From Melitaea cinxia (lineage: Eukaryota > Arthropoda > Insecta > Lepidoptera > Nymphalidae), in contig NC_059415.1 of NCBI RefSeq assembly GCF_905220565.1, forward strand, positions 6,749,501 through 6,813,500: a stretch of 64,000 nucleotides of DNA. Reading direction: 5' to 3'. Positions 32,185 to 43,413 of the stretch are shown here, piece by piece (position 1 is the stretch's first letter; each line of letters begins with the position of its first letter). Position numbers and translations under genes: made by a program. The notes beneath the pieces are model-generated. The model was not told the DNA's origin, did not search any database, and saw nothing but the letters and a program-made list of their open reading frames with translations.

Positions 32185-32930
32185 ATTGAGGTTGTATAGT
32201 GCACTGTATTCTTCTTGTCAAGCCCTTTTATTTGATACCTATATTGGTGGGATTGATAAAAAATTGTTATCAGACATTTGGTAGCGGCGGCCAGCTTAGA
32301 TTTCAATTTTGCATAGTAAATTGTATTCTACTTGTTGAGACCTTTCATTTGATACCCATGTTGATGGGATTGATAAAACCTAAGTTATCCGCCATTTTGT
32401 AGAGGCCGCCATCTTGGATTTTAATTTTATATAGTACATTGATTATACTGGTTGAGCACTTTCATTTGATACCCATATTGATGGGATCGATAAAACCTAC
32501 GTCATCCGCCATTTTGTAGCGGCCGCCATCTTGTATTTCAATTTTTTATAGTATATTGTATTCTGCTTGTTGAGCCCTTTCATTTGATACCCATATTGAT
32601 GGGATTGATAAAACCTACGTTATCCGCCATTTTGTAGCGGCCGCCATCTTGGATTTCAATTTTTTATAATATATTGTATTCTGCTTGTTGAGCCCTTTCA
32701 TTTGATACCCATATTGATGGGATTAATAAAACATAAATTATCCGCCATTTTGTAGCGGCGGCCATCTTGAATTTATAATGATAATGAATAAACATAATTT
32801 TATTGTCACCAAAATCCAAAGTGTATACAAAATTTCAGATTAATCGGTTGACAGGAAGAGGGTGAAATTTGAATTACTAAATTTGACCCAAGAATAAATA
32901 ATAAATAAAAAATAAAACAAACGGGGTGAG
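32185..32930 (+). repeat. 117/118-bp tandem array with A-rich tail
   Basis: TTTGATACC recurs at 32231, 32348, 32465, 32583 and 32701, a period of 117-118 bp, each time followed by GATGGGATTGATAAAAC and GCCATTTTGTAGCGGC. About five units are present; inner ones are most alike. After the array comes a unique 120-bp segment (CAGATTAATCGGTTGACAGG) and an (AATA)-type tail at about 32893-32930. The tail suggests the array belongs to the 3' end of a retroelement. Confidence 0.8.
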
Positions 32931-33964
32931 CTAAATAAAACCGTTTAAAAACGTGAATCACATTTATGTAGTCGTTTCAGCGCCGATATACTCGTATTTC
33001 TGAACTTATAGGAAACGTGATGAAATTTTTAGATTTTTTAACAAAACTAAATTTTTACAATAATATTACTTACTTATTATTTTAATTTCTTTTTTCAAAA
33101 TTATTTTAATTAATATTAAGTAATTTAAATATCGTTGACTGTTTTTGTTAATGTACTTTAATATTTTGTACAAAAAAAGTAGTTAAACGTAGCAAAACGC
33201 TTGTGATAGTTCGGCAACGCGCTTGCGATAGTTTGCCTACAAACTGTGGCGACGATGGCCGCTTAATCGCAGCCTAATCCGTTTTGAGTTTAAATGCATT
33301 TTTATAGTTTGATAACTTTTATTACGGCTTTGTTTCACAGTCAAAACATTATCGTAATTTTTAATTATGCCTAACTTTATTATTTTAAAATGAAATCTAT
33401 ACTAACGCGATTTTTTTTTGTTTTCTTATTACGCTGATAGATTTGGAGTTCAGTTTTTCTGAATTATTATAATATGTGTAATATTACGTCATCTAATCTT
33501 CAAAATAGCAAAATCTAAAACAGGACATTTCGACTTGAGTGGCGATACTTTAAATTATTGGTAATATAATATCAACTTTTTTCTCATTAACAATATTCTT
33601 TTATTATTAATTTTATAGTTTGTATACTCATGATTATAAATCGTTTTCAATTAATCTTGATCCTCTTAATCTGTCTGCAAGGTGTAAATGTAATTAGTTA
33701 GTTACGAGATTTATGTTGACTCTCTATAAAAATGCTTACAACCAGTTTTTGTATTAATTCTTCCACTTCATAAATGTAGGTATATATTCACATATGGTAT
33801 ATATGACCAGGGACCATTTGCAACTTTGCTCGTAATTTTCTTTTTAGTACCTATTTTTTATATTTAATATGCACACAGTCGTCTGTTTGTAATGTAGGAA
33901 GCATAATTTTAATGTAATTATCGACTGATATGTATATAATTTTTGTTATTAATTTAAAAATAAA
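32931..33964. other. AT-rich stretch, no gene seen
   Basis: A small duplication AACGCTTGTGATAGTT / AACGCGCTTGCGATAGTTTG lies at about 33191-33236. No coding frame or repeat family recognised. Confidence 0.5.
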
Positions 33965-34055
33965 TAATACGTGTTATACCCAGATTCGGGGCGAAAACCG
34001 AACCCGTAACCCTGGAAAAATAAGTAAATTAACTCTTGATTGCGCCAGTTTGAAT
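33965..34055 (-). repeat. tRNA-headed SINE fragment
   Basis: On the minus strand ACTGGCGCAATCAAGAG and GGGTTACGGGTTCGGTTTTC read as decayed A and B boxes, followed by TCTGGGTATAACACG. It is related to the head at 9770-9899. The sequence after it (to about 34230) may be more old repeat, but I cannot assign it. Confidence 0.5.
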
Positions 34056-34429
34056 CATAATGCAAAAGTTTGTGAGAACGGATGGATGTTTATTGTTCTT
34101 TCAGCCACTACTACGCCGCTGACTGTAATTAATCTGGCACGTAGATAACTGGAGCTATTTTTCTAACCCGGCATTCCAACGGGATCGAAAATCACGTAGG
34201 TGAAACGTCAAGGTGTAGTTAGTTTATAATACGTCTATAACTTAGACGAGAATAAGGACTTTTTTATTTAATCATCTTTTAAATTATTAACAAATGTGTC
34301 AAAGACTAATATAACAATACTAACAAACGAAAATAATCGTATTTTTGGTATTGACTTAATAAGTGATAAATAATAGTACAATGATTCAGTAATTCTAAAG
34401 CAAAAATTTTCATAGTTACGATTACGTTT

Positions 34430-34744
34430 CAGCCTGTAATATCCCACTGCTGGGCATAGGCCTCTTTCCCCATGTAGGAGAAGGAGAGCAAGATTCAATG
34501 CGGGTTGGCGGATATATTCCCTACTATTAGTAACGATCGCTATCAGGTGTACATGATAACAACCGGGACCGACGGCTTAACGTGCTCTCCGAGGCACGAT
34601 GGAGAGACCCACAAGGACTGCACAAACACCCAGACTACGGCATACATCTGTATGGCCAATATTAATGTTTGTCATATGCGATGATTGAACCCGGAACCGC
34701 CAGCGAAACAGCCACAAACCAGTGCTGTGACCGTTGCGCCAACG
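34430..34744 (-). repeat. SINE-A, near full length
   Basis: The tail (AGCCTGTAATATCCCACTGC) is at the left and the head (TTGGCGCAACGGTCACAGC, GGTTCCGGGTTCAATC) at the right, read on the minus strand. Relative to the 5963 copy there is a small deletion around GAGAGCAAGATTCAATGC. Imperfect flanking repeats (ATAGTTACGA / ATAGTTAAGA) could be its target-site duplication. Confidence 0.8.
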
Positions 34745-35086
34745 TATTTGATAGTTAAGAAACTTAATTTTATTTGGAGTATTTTAAGATGATTAAAGAC
34801 TTTTGGTATTTCCTTCAAGAAAAAAAAGCTATACAGACGATCAAATTGCAAAACAATACAAAATGTGTCAATAATTTACGTTCGTTACTTTGTCGAGTAT
34901 TAAAAATAAGCCATGACTCATTACACTAGTCAAAACTGAGACGCCGAAATAATCAGAGCACTTAAAACTAAAAACCTTAACAATGTCGAACAAGACCTCT
35001 CTTGTGTTCTTCTAATGGCGCCTGACGTTAAACACACACACTAAACTAAATGTTTATAATTAGGAAACCTATTAACAAATGTACCG
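34745..35086. other. AT-rich stretch, no gene seen
   Basis: Nothing recognised. Confidence 0.45.
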
Positions 35087-35155
35087 AGATGGCTCAGTGA
35101 ATAGAATCGATAGGCATATGGTACAAGCGTTCAAATCCAGGCATCTATTGGTGAT
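35087..35155 (+). repeat. tRNA-like SINE head, separate family
   Basis: ACCGAGATGGCTCAGTGAAT (A box) and GCGTTCAAATCCAGGC (B box) with spacing as in a tRNA. The body that usually follows is not recognisable. It is too diverged to be a functional tRNA: the acceptor stem does not close. Confidence 0.5.
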
Positions 35156-37044
35156 TTTTTTTGCCAACATGTCTTTAAAATTCTTGTCGTGTAGGTAGAT
35201 ATGATGGTTGTTATACTAAGACATTCACGTTAACAGCAAAAAGTTTACAGCAAAGTATGTCAAACAATCAAAGACATTGGAAAATAAAAGAATTCGGTCC
35301 AACGTTGGATCAAACTAATAAATAGGATTCAATAGAATTACATTATAATGACAATAATATAACGCAATAAATACTGTTATAGAATGTTTTTAAAATTTTA
35401 TTGTAAGGGACAATGTACTATCAGAATTATTTATTTTCGCCAAGCAATTATGTCCGTTTTACAAATTAAATAAAGGTGATAATGTTGTGTTCGAATTTTA
35501 AAAATAGTTTCGTTTTACCCTTTCTCATTATACGAATAATAACCGTATTACACTGGGGAGTTTAAAAGCACATGTGTTCATCACATCTCGTTCAGATTGC
35601 GACCAATTCAATTTTCTAAAGTAATATTTCACACAAAACATGCCGGATAAAATCATTTATAAAGGCGTCACTAAACATTTACATATCGGTGCTCGGTCCA
35701 GGGTTGCCACTATTCAATTTTTATTAAAATTTTTCATTAAAATTTTTTCATCAAATTTTCATTTTAATCATCTACCGTATTAAAAATATAAGTATATAAC
35801 GTTAATTGTTAGTATAATTGAACTGCAGTCAACCAAGATCGTAACTTTTTAAAATTTAATATAAAAAAAGTTAATTAAATGTATAGACTTTTAGGTATTG
35901 AGTAATCTTGATGTGAAAATATTGTGACCTTTCTCGTAAGTTATGTAACAAGAAAAAATTGATATCGATGACCGCAAATTGCTTATAAATTTAACGATTC
36001 TAGTTTGTTTTTTAAAAAATATATTTTAATTTAACTAAAAATAAAATTTAATAAAATATACCAGAGACAACCCTAACATAGCCTAAGGGCTAGTGCACAA
36101 CGCTCGGCTAATTTGGTGATGTTATACAAGTCGCCTCACTCTTTACCCTCTATTACGATATTGGACTATTCAAGTGATGTCAACTATATATATAAATCTA
36201 TCGATAAATTATCGTACAATGAATTTATTTTTGTCGACAAGTCTTGTTCAACCTACGACGTCATAACTTTAAATATATTTTCTAGAGTTTTAGTTAATGG
36301 GTTTTAAATTTTAAATAATTTAATATATTTTGTTTGGCATTTCTGATTTTTTTTCGGTATGTGTTAAAAAGAATTTTGAAAATATTAGTTGTAAATATAA
36401 TTCAGTATAATAATCTCAATCACTAGAAAGACTTTATTAAATGCTAACACTCCGCCCGAAAGAGATGTTACGCGACAGGAGAAAACATACCAGGGAAAAA
36501 CTTAAATTACATTTTCTCCTGTTAAAATATATTTCTTTATATCGATATTCGTACATCACTAATAATATGAATACTTAATTTCACCCCTTTCGTGTTTATT
36601 TATTGGGCGTATATTTCATAGGTCGGAGTGATGTGCATGCTCAGTTGAAGCAGATGGGGTGAAATGCAACTTAGGGCACTAACAGACTGTCTCTTAACTA
36701 TTTATGTAAATCTAAAGTAAAATTATAAACTCTTCTTTATTTGTTTATAATTTAGAATTGCAATAAATAAAATAAAAACATTTTACTATCAATTTTGATT
36801 ACATATCTATAATAGTTATGTTTGATAGATAAATAAATAAAATCTATAATCTCATGAGTAATACTGGTAGAATAAAAAAAAGTGTTCTGAAGTCTGTTTT
36901 TTGAAAATGCTATGTTATATTACATTTTATTAAGTAACATAAATACGGATAAAACGGCTTAGGTGATTTAGTATAATAATAAACTGGTCAGTTTGTTTAT
37001 TTAAATTTTTGTTAATTATATCTGTAAATACAATTGTATTTATT
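35156..37044. other. AT-rich stretch with weak inverted repeats
   Basis: AGGGTTGCC at about 35702 faces AACCCT at about 36069 across a very AT-rich core, possibly an old MITE. Short hairpins occur at 36475-36522 (ACAGGAGAAAA / TTTTCTCCTGT) and 36580-36665 (ATTTCACCCC / GGGGTGAAAT). No gene is supported. Confidence 0.4.
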
Positions 37045-37316
37045 ACTAGCTGACCCGGCGAACTTCGTATCGCCTAACACAAACTTTATCGTATTGGTAT
37101 TAAAGTTCAAATTGACTTTTAAGTATTATCACAAATCAATGTATGGGAGTATAGAAAAGTGTTGTTTTTAAACTTTTTCATTGATTTTTTCTCTCCGTAA
37201 GAACCATCCTCGTACTTCAAGGAATATTAAAAAAAAAAAAATTAGCGAAATCGGTCCAACCGTTCTCGAGTTTTGCGCTTAGCAACACATTCAGCGACTC
37301 ATTTTTATATTATAGA
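37045..37316 (-). mobile_element. Helitron-like nonautonomous element
   Basis: On the minus strand it starts TCTATAATATAAAAATGAG and ends CGCCGGGTCAGCTAGT. A GGCGA..TTCGCC hairpin precedes the CTAGT terminus by about ten bases, as Helitrons have. It carries CGGTTGGACCGATTTCGC, common in the family. No Rep/helicase. Confidence 0.65.
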
Positions 37317-37521
37317 TTTAATTCTACACGTTGAAGTTACTTTTGGAAATATTTTGGATCTATAATTGCTATTTAAGCTAAAACTTTTTTCTTTTCGAAA
37401 GGATACATATGAAAACTGTACCGTAAATATTTTAACATCTTTGGTTCGACATTTTAAAAGTTACAAACATTATAATCCCAAGCTCAAATAATTTGCAGGC
37501 TAGACCTGTACACAAATTTTT

Positions 37522-38150
37522 AACCGACTTCCAAAAAAGGAGGAGGTTCTCAATTCGACTGTATTTTTTTATGTATGTTACTTCAGAACTTTTGATTGGG
37601 TGGACCGAAATCGACAATAAAAAAATTAATCGAAACGTGATGCGTTTCATTTGGTCCCATTTAAATTTATTTGAGATCTAACTACTACTTTTCGAGCTAT
37701 ATCTAATAATGCGTTTTTACGTGACTATTTTTGCGTCGACCTACATTGTATTATACCGCATACCTTTTTACTGGGTGTACCGTTTTTGATGATTTTTAAT
37801 TAAATCGAAAAATGATGTTTATCGTGTGATCAAATTTAAATTTCATCGAGATCTGATTACAAATTTTATGAGTAATCTTTGATAACGCGTATTTACTTGA
37901 CTATTTTTTCGTCTTCCTATGTTGTATTACCGCACAAGTAGCAGGCCGAAGACGGGCAGCAGCGTCTTCGGTGCGACAAAGCCAGTACTGCGGTCACCAA
38001 CCCGCCTGCCCAGCGTGGTGACTATGGGCAAAACACATGAGTTCACGTTATTTTTGGCGTAAACTTGTGGAGGCCTATGTCCAGCAGTGGACTGTATAGG
38101 CTGTAATGATGATGTTGTATTACTTGTCGATGTAATTGAAGTCGTTTTTT
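37522..38150 (+). repeat. Repeat D copy 4, interrupted by repeat B
   Basis: AACCGACTTCCAAAAAAGGA at the start and TGTAATTGAAGTCG plus a T run at the end. The body has TTTGGTCCCATTTAAATTTA, CTACTACTTTTCGAGC and GTCGACCTACATTGTATTAT. A repeat B copy is inserted at 37931-38111. Short frames on both strands are shadows. Confidence 0.7.
37931..38111 (+). mobile_element. Repeat B (RTE-like) copy 4, 5'-truncated, nested in repeat D
   Basis: The tail-side 180 bp of repeat B in the opposite orientation to the other copies: AGGCCGAAGACGGGCAG through GGAGGCCTATGTCCAGCAG to GGCTGTAATGATGATG. The ATG-rich 3' end is unambiguous here. TTGTATTAC is duplicated at 37922-37930 and 38115-38123 (up to 12 bp if the ATG is shared with the tail). 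Confidence 0.8.
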
Positions 38151-38700
38151 TTTTCGTTTACGAGCAAATACAATTATTGGGCGTACAGCTCATATTAAAC
38201 TGGCTTAACTGTTATTGTCTTAATAGCAGCATAATAAGCAGATGGTAATCGTGAACGAAAGTAGTATATTAAAATTTTTGTTTTTAAGTTACCTAGAGAG
38301 AAATATAGATTTTCTAGGAAACATAAAACAAAGAAATATGAATAAATCCATATTTTTTTATGAAATATTAGTACAGGAATAAACAGAAATGTTATTATGT
38401 GATTTAATTGCTATCTGTAGTAATATGATCCTCACGTAGCTTGGATATCTTTCTCACAGTGTTCTAAGAATACTGGAATTAACCAGAATTTTATAAAACT
38501 TTAATTATAATGATAGAAGCAGTTTCCAGCTATTTCATAAAACTTTGACAATCACTATGTCGTTACTAGGTTTCCCTTCGTAGTTCTATTTTCTGTTAAA
38601 AATCCTAACGTTTTAAAGATATTTTTAATTACATTATTTTGACACATTTACAATTTAATTATTATTATTATACTTAAGAACGATTTGATTGATCACTGTA
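38151..38700. other. AT-rich stretch, no gene seen
   Basis: Nothing recognised. Confidence 0.45.
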
Positions 38701-38747
38701 TTCAGCCTGTAATATTCCACTGCTGGGCATAGGCCTCTTTCACCACT
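38701..38747 (-). repeat. SINE-A tail remnant
   Basis: CAGCCTGTAATATTCCACTG and GGGCATAGGCCTCTTTC only, about 45 bp of the SINE-A tail end. Confidence 0.7.
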
Positions 38748-39448
38748 TATTATTCACAGATAATTGCGGTATAAATCATGTACTGTTGAATACTGTCTAT
38801 GTATCGTAATAGCTATGCTTTTCATTAATTTGTTGATAACAGGTGCCTCTCCAGTGTTCACCGTATCGTTAAAATCTAAGAAGATAAAATTTTAAACGCT
38901 TAATCACACATTGTGAACTTTTTTACTTATTCTTAAGTTTCGTACATTCCACATTCTTATCCTTCGGTTTTTGAGATATTCTGGAATCTTTGTATCGTTG
39001 TCACAAATAGTGGATGCCATCTTGGTAATTCCATTTTTAAACTTAAGAATTTTTATTTGCAATTCTAATTATAATTGAAATTAATTATAGAACCTATAAT
39101 TAATTAATTAAAATTACATATATTTAAATATTATTTAATTAATTAGGATTAATATGGAATTAATTATAGTTATAAAGGTACAAGCGGCGAATTATGCGAG
39201 TCATTACATTAACAATTTTTTCAAAAATTATATTTGAAATTATTCAGAAGATACGGACATTATTCAAATTTGAAACAACTGATCGTTATTAAGAGCACCT
39301 TGAAGCTAAAAATTCAGGACTTATAACTGTTGAAAGGAATCTCAATTAAGAGCTATTCACCCTGGAGTCAGTACGGTGCGATGAGGTTCGATCTCGATAT
39401 ACATAAGTATATATTGTAATGTGTTAACACACGAATTGTAATTAATAC
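38748..39448. other. AT-rich stretch, no gene seen
   Basis: A palindromic TTAATTAA-rich patch at 39060-39180. Nothing else recognised. Confidence 0.45.
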
Positions 39449-39538
39449 GTTTCAACCTGTAACATCCCAATGGCTCTAGGCATCTTTCTCCATACAGGAG
39501 AAAGATCAGAGCTTATCCACCACGCTGCTCTACTGCGT
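39449..39538 (-). repeat. SINE-A tail-side fragment
   Basis: CAACCTGTAACATCCCA, TCCATACAGGAGAAAGATCA and CCACCACGCTGCTCTACTGC match the tail region; a SINE-C fragment follows directly. Confidence 0.65.
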
Positions 39539-39544
39539 GTTTTC

Positions 39545-39740
39545 TTTTATATACGGCTAGGTCAGCAAACAAGCGTACGGTAACGGTAACGGTCCTGGTA
39601 GTAAGTGGTTACTGTAGCCTATAGAAGCCTGCAACACCAGAAGTATCTCAATTGCGTTGCCGACCCTACCCCAGATCTTGCCCGTGAGCTAGCCACCTTA
39701 TTCAACACAGGAACACAACACTACTTAAGATCGGTATTAG
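39545..39740 (-). repeat. SINE-C fragment
   Basis: GGTCAGCAAACAAGCGTACGG, TATAGAAGCCTGCAACACC and ACAGGAACACAACACTACTT align with the complement of 43077-43413. The head side is missing. Confidence 0.7.
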
Positions 39741-40439
39741 TTTATATCTCCATTGACATGTGTCGTCTTAGCCAAGCACTGTAGCAGTCGAGTTTTATCC
39801 GGCGAGGAGAATGAAGGTGATGCAAGGCAATCGTGTTATATAGCGATATATCAGTGGAAGATCAAGCAGAGCAGACAAACACTACACAGATCACTTATTC
39901 TTATTATCAACCACAATCTAATTTTCTTTTCATTTTATTTTATATTACTCGTATTTACTTTTATTTGTAAATTTAAACGGACCGTTTAGTTGTCAAATGA
40001 CAGACAATGACCTTTCGTATTCATTTGTTTTATACAAATACATATATAGGTCTGTGACTGCGTTTTTCGCATAGCTGTTCTCGATGCGTATCATTCTTTA
40101 CATATAAACGACTCTAATTAAGACTTATTTCGACAATCAAAACCTTTCCAAGCAATGACAGTTACCTTATTTCTTATTCGCGTACATTTACCTTAAAAAT
40201 ATTTTATATAAATTATTAAAAGAATATCAGTCTTAAATCACATTGAAGACCTATCTAACTTTCACAATCTAAGAAATGAGTTTTTATTATGTATGTGTTT
40301 TAATATTAACGTAGTTAGTGGTAAAGTCAGCTTTGAGTTGTTGAAGTAAAGTTGGTATACTGTCTTCAGAAAATTAATGAAATACTACTGTCATAGCGTT
40401 GTGTACCATGTTGTTGTTGTGGGTGGTTAGATTTGTTCT
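39741..40439. other. AT-rich stretch, no gene seen
   Basis: Nothing recognised. The 78-codon frame at 39753 begins in the SINE edge and is unsupported. Confidence 0.45.
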
Positions 40440-40706
40440 TTTTTCGACAAAATCGGTAAACAAGAGACGGATTACCTGATATTATGCGATTACCGTAGGT
40501 TATAGACGCCTGCAACACCAGAAGCGTTGCAAACGCGTTCTTGACCCTATCCCTGACAGTCTCCAGGAGCTCTGACTACCTTACTCGTCACAGTAATAAA
40601 AAATTGCTCGAGAGCAGTATTATTTAGCTGTCATCTTCTATTAGATTCTTCCCCAGTCGGGCTGCTTCAGATTTTGAGCAGCTGCTATGCCCTACCTCAA
40701 TCAACA
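40440..40706 (-). repeat. SINE-C copy, diverged
   Basis: GACGCCTGCAACACCAGAAG, CTCCAGGAGCTCTGACTACC, AGCAGTATTATTTAGCTGTC and CCCCAGTCGGGCTGCTTCAG cover most of the family, ending at GCCCTACCTCAATCAAC. Confidence 0.75.
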
Positions 40707-42707
40707 GAGAGAATGAGGGTGAGAAGCTAACATTCCCTTCATTTCGTTCCATACTACAGTTTCACTCCCTTCGTTTTAAAAACTTTGACGGCTACCAACA
40801 GTGTTTTTAATTATACAAGATTTAGCACGATTGTAATTTTGAAACTTCCGATATTTCGGTGACCGTACAGACGCCAGTGGTCACGGGTGACTTATGTCGG
40901 TAAGTTCCATATAAGTAAACGCATTTGTAAGACAGTTGACAATTTCATTTAAAAAACTTAATTAATTAATTTAACATTAAAACTCGTTTGACATTTCATT
41001 AATTAGCTAATTGACTTTTGATATTAATATTATGCAATCTATTTTTCTATTAATAAGAGCACACCTTTTGTTATTAACAAAATGCAATGAAATTAATTTC
41101 CGAAATGGGTGTTTTATTGAATTATGTAACAAATTTGTTTGTTAAACCGACATTGGCGATTGTAATGTAGGTAATGTTTTTATAGTAAAATATTCAAATT
41201 GTATTAATTATTGAAATGAAATAAAGGTGAAATGAAAGATGTCTGCCGTTAAACGCATTTAACATTATGTTAAGTAGGTACAGTTGTAGTCCATGTATTT
41301 TTTATTTTAAATAAAAAATTAATATATAATCATAAGCTGTATTTAAAGTTATAATTTAATTTTAGACACTTGGCTCTAGTTAGTTGAGTTACTAAAGTTT
41401 TATGATGATACAATTCTTTTTAACCTTACCTTATAAAAGATTTATAGCCTACTATATGTTTCCATAGTAACTTTGTGATTTAGCTTTGTATCATTAATAT
41501 AATAAGGAACGCAAACAAAGTCGTAAGTATTGGCTAGCTTTAGTACAAAAAGCAAATATACAATTTAAACATTAAAATTGATTATCTCTCATTGATTTAG
41601 AACAAATGTAGTATTAAATATAAATTAATTGAATTTTATCTTTGAATATTTATTTCCTCTATTACATACAATATTTGCATATAAAATATTGGTCCAGTTT
41701 TTTTAGTCATTTTTTACCGATCACAATCGTATATTTGATGCGCCCGCGGCGGTCTACGTATACAATCAGTATATGTTGATATACCTACTAGTGGATTAAT
41801 TAGTAATTATGAGATGAAGATTCTTCGACGGATAGAATTTTCAATCGGAGTCGGTATGTATAATGAAAATTTAAACATCGTCCTCATCGGCAACACATAA
41901 AAAGGAATGGAATGCCGACGCAGCTCCGGTAGAAATTTTTAGAACCTTTACAAGCTGATACGAACCCAGACCCATACAGCACAGTAAGAAATAAACGGCT
42001 ACTTATTGTATTTAAACGCCTTAAGACTTAATGTTTAACGAAGGCACATACTGCCTTATGCTCCCTGGCACGATGAAATGGTACGGCCCAGTAAAAACGG
42101 TCTGCAATTTGGATCTTTTCATTTTTGAGATTTTTAACCCCCAATGGAAGAGTGTTGTTAAAACTGTCAAGTATGTGTGCGTGTATTTGACCTTCGAGTT
42201 ATTGAGATGTTTTTTGATACACTTTTTAATTTTGATAAATTTTATTGTTCGATTGATATTGTAAGACACATCGAAATACTTTTGAAATGTTCAAAGAATA
42301 CGTTGCGTTGTGTTTTGTTTTTACATCTTTGTTATTATTATATATTTTTTATTTATAGACGATTAGCTCAAAAGCTGATGTGTCTATGTCAATTGTGTTT
42401 AAAAATCATTTTTGCAGAAGTGAAATCTTGTGTAATTTTAACCAGCTATCGAGTCGGTTTTTGAAAGCATTAATTGAATGGCCAAAATATTTCCTTCATT
42501 TGGCGCCCTCTACGTCATTTTTTGGGTTATATTTAGGATTTTGTATGTTTCGATTAGGTTACCACGTAGGTGTCCTTCTTTTTTGTTGGTGTTGTGAGGT
42601 GTAAAACGTGGAAATTGTCCTGATACAACTTATTGCGTAGAAAATGTGGGATCTTAGCGGCTTTTCTTTGTATGTTTTCCAATAAAATGATATCTTTTGG
42701 TACTAGG
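40707..42707. other. AT-rich stretch, no gene seen
   Basis: No repeat family recognised. Overlapping 70-95-codon frames near 42020-42600 are on both strands with no motif and do not look coding. Confidence 0.4.
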
Positions 42708-43000
42708 GAAAGGATCAGAGCTTAATCCACCACGCTGCTCCAATGCGGGTTGGCGGATATATTCCCTACTATGAGTAACGATCGCTATCAGGTGTACATG
42801 ATAACAACCGGGACCGACTGCTTAGCGTGCTCTCCGAGGCATGGTGGGGAGACCCACAAGGACTGCACAAACAGCCAGACCACGGCAAACACCTGTATGG
42901 CCAATGTATGTCATGTGCGGGGATCGAACCCGCAACAGCCAGCGCAACAGGTACAATCCATGGCTGTAACCGTTGCGCCAACACCTTCACCAACAGTAAA
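42708..43000 (-). repeat. SINE-A, lacking the terminal tail
   Basis: GATCAGAGCTTAATCCACCA through to GTTGCGCCAAC. On the minus strand it has an intact A box and GGTTCGATCC-like GGGTTCGATCCCCG B box. The GGCCTATGCCCAG end is absent. It is close in sequence to the copies at 3898 and 5963, which differ by about 5-10 percent by eye. Confidence 0.8.
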
Positions 43001-43076
43001 TTGTATGTCACATAGGCTATTTTCACTTTATTTTCGTAATAATATCAGTAAATTGGTTCATGTCTGGCTCCTTACG

Positions 43077-43413
43077 CAAAGTCCTCAGTAATGTTAACTG
43101 AGGTAGGGCATAGTAGTCCTCAGCAATTTTAACTGAGGTAGGGCACAGCAGGAATTTCCGGCTCAAAATATGGAGCAGCCCGACTGGGGTAGTACCTCGA
43201 CCTTACAGAAGATCACAGCAAAATAATACTGTTTTCAAGCAGTATTGTGTTCCTGTTGGTGAGTAAGGTGACCAGAGCTCCTGGGGGATTGGGGATTGGG
43301 TCGGCAACGCGCTTGCGATGCTTCTGGTGTTGCAGGCGTCTATAAGCTACGGTAATCGCTTACCATCAGGTGAGCCGTACGCTTGTTTGCCGACCTAGTG
43401 ACATAAAAAAAAG
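43077..43413 (+). repeat. SINE-C, most complete copy
   Basis: Runs from TCCTCAGTAATGTTAACTGA to GCCGACCTAGTGACATAAAA and an A-rich end, so its 3' end is to the right. A 35-bp unit at the left edge is duplicated (GTCCTCAG..AACTGAGGTAGGGCA twice). The middle includes GGAGCAGCCCGACTGGGG and GATGCTTCTGGTGTTGCAGG. The copy ending at 59065 shows that the full family has a tRNA-like head. Confidence 0.8.

Noticed and set aside
34075..34230. A Helitron-like or other repeat following the SINE head at 33965
   Set aside because: GGATGGATGTTTATTGTTCT and ACGTAGGTGAAACG are suggestive, but no terminus could be located.
35087..35155. A tRNA gene
   Set aside because: A and B boxes are present but the acceptor and anticodon stems do not pair, so it is a SINE head.
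42021..42604. Several overlapping frames of 70-95 codons on both strands
   Set aside because: No motif, no splice context, and mutual overlap on opposite strands suggests chance in a moderately stop-poor patch.
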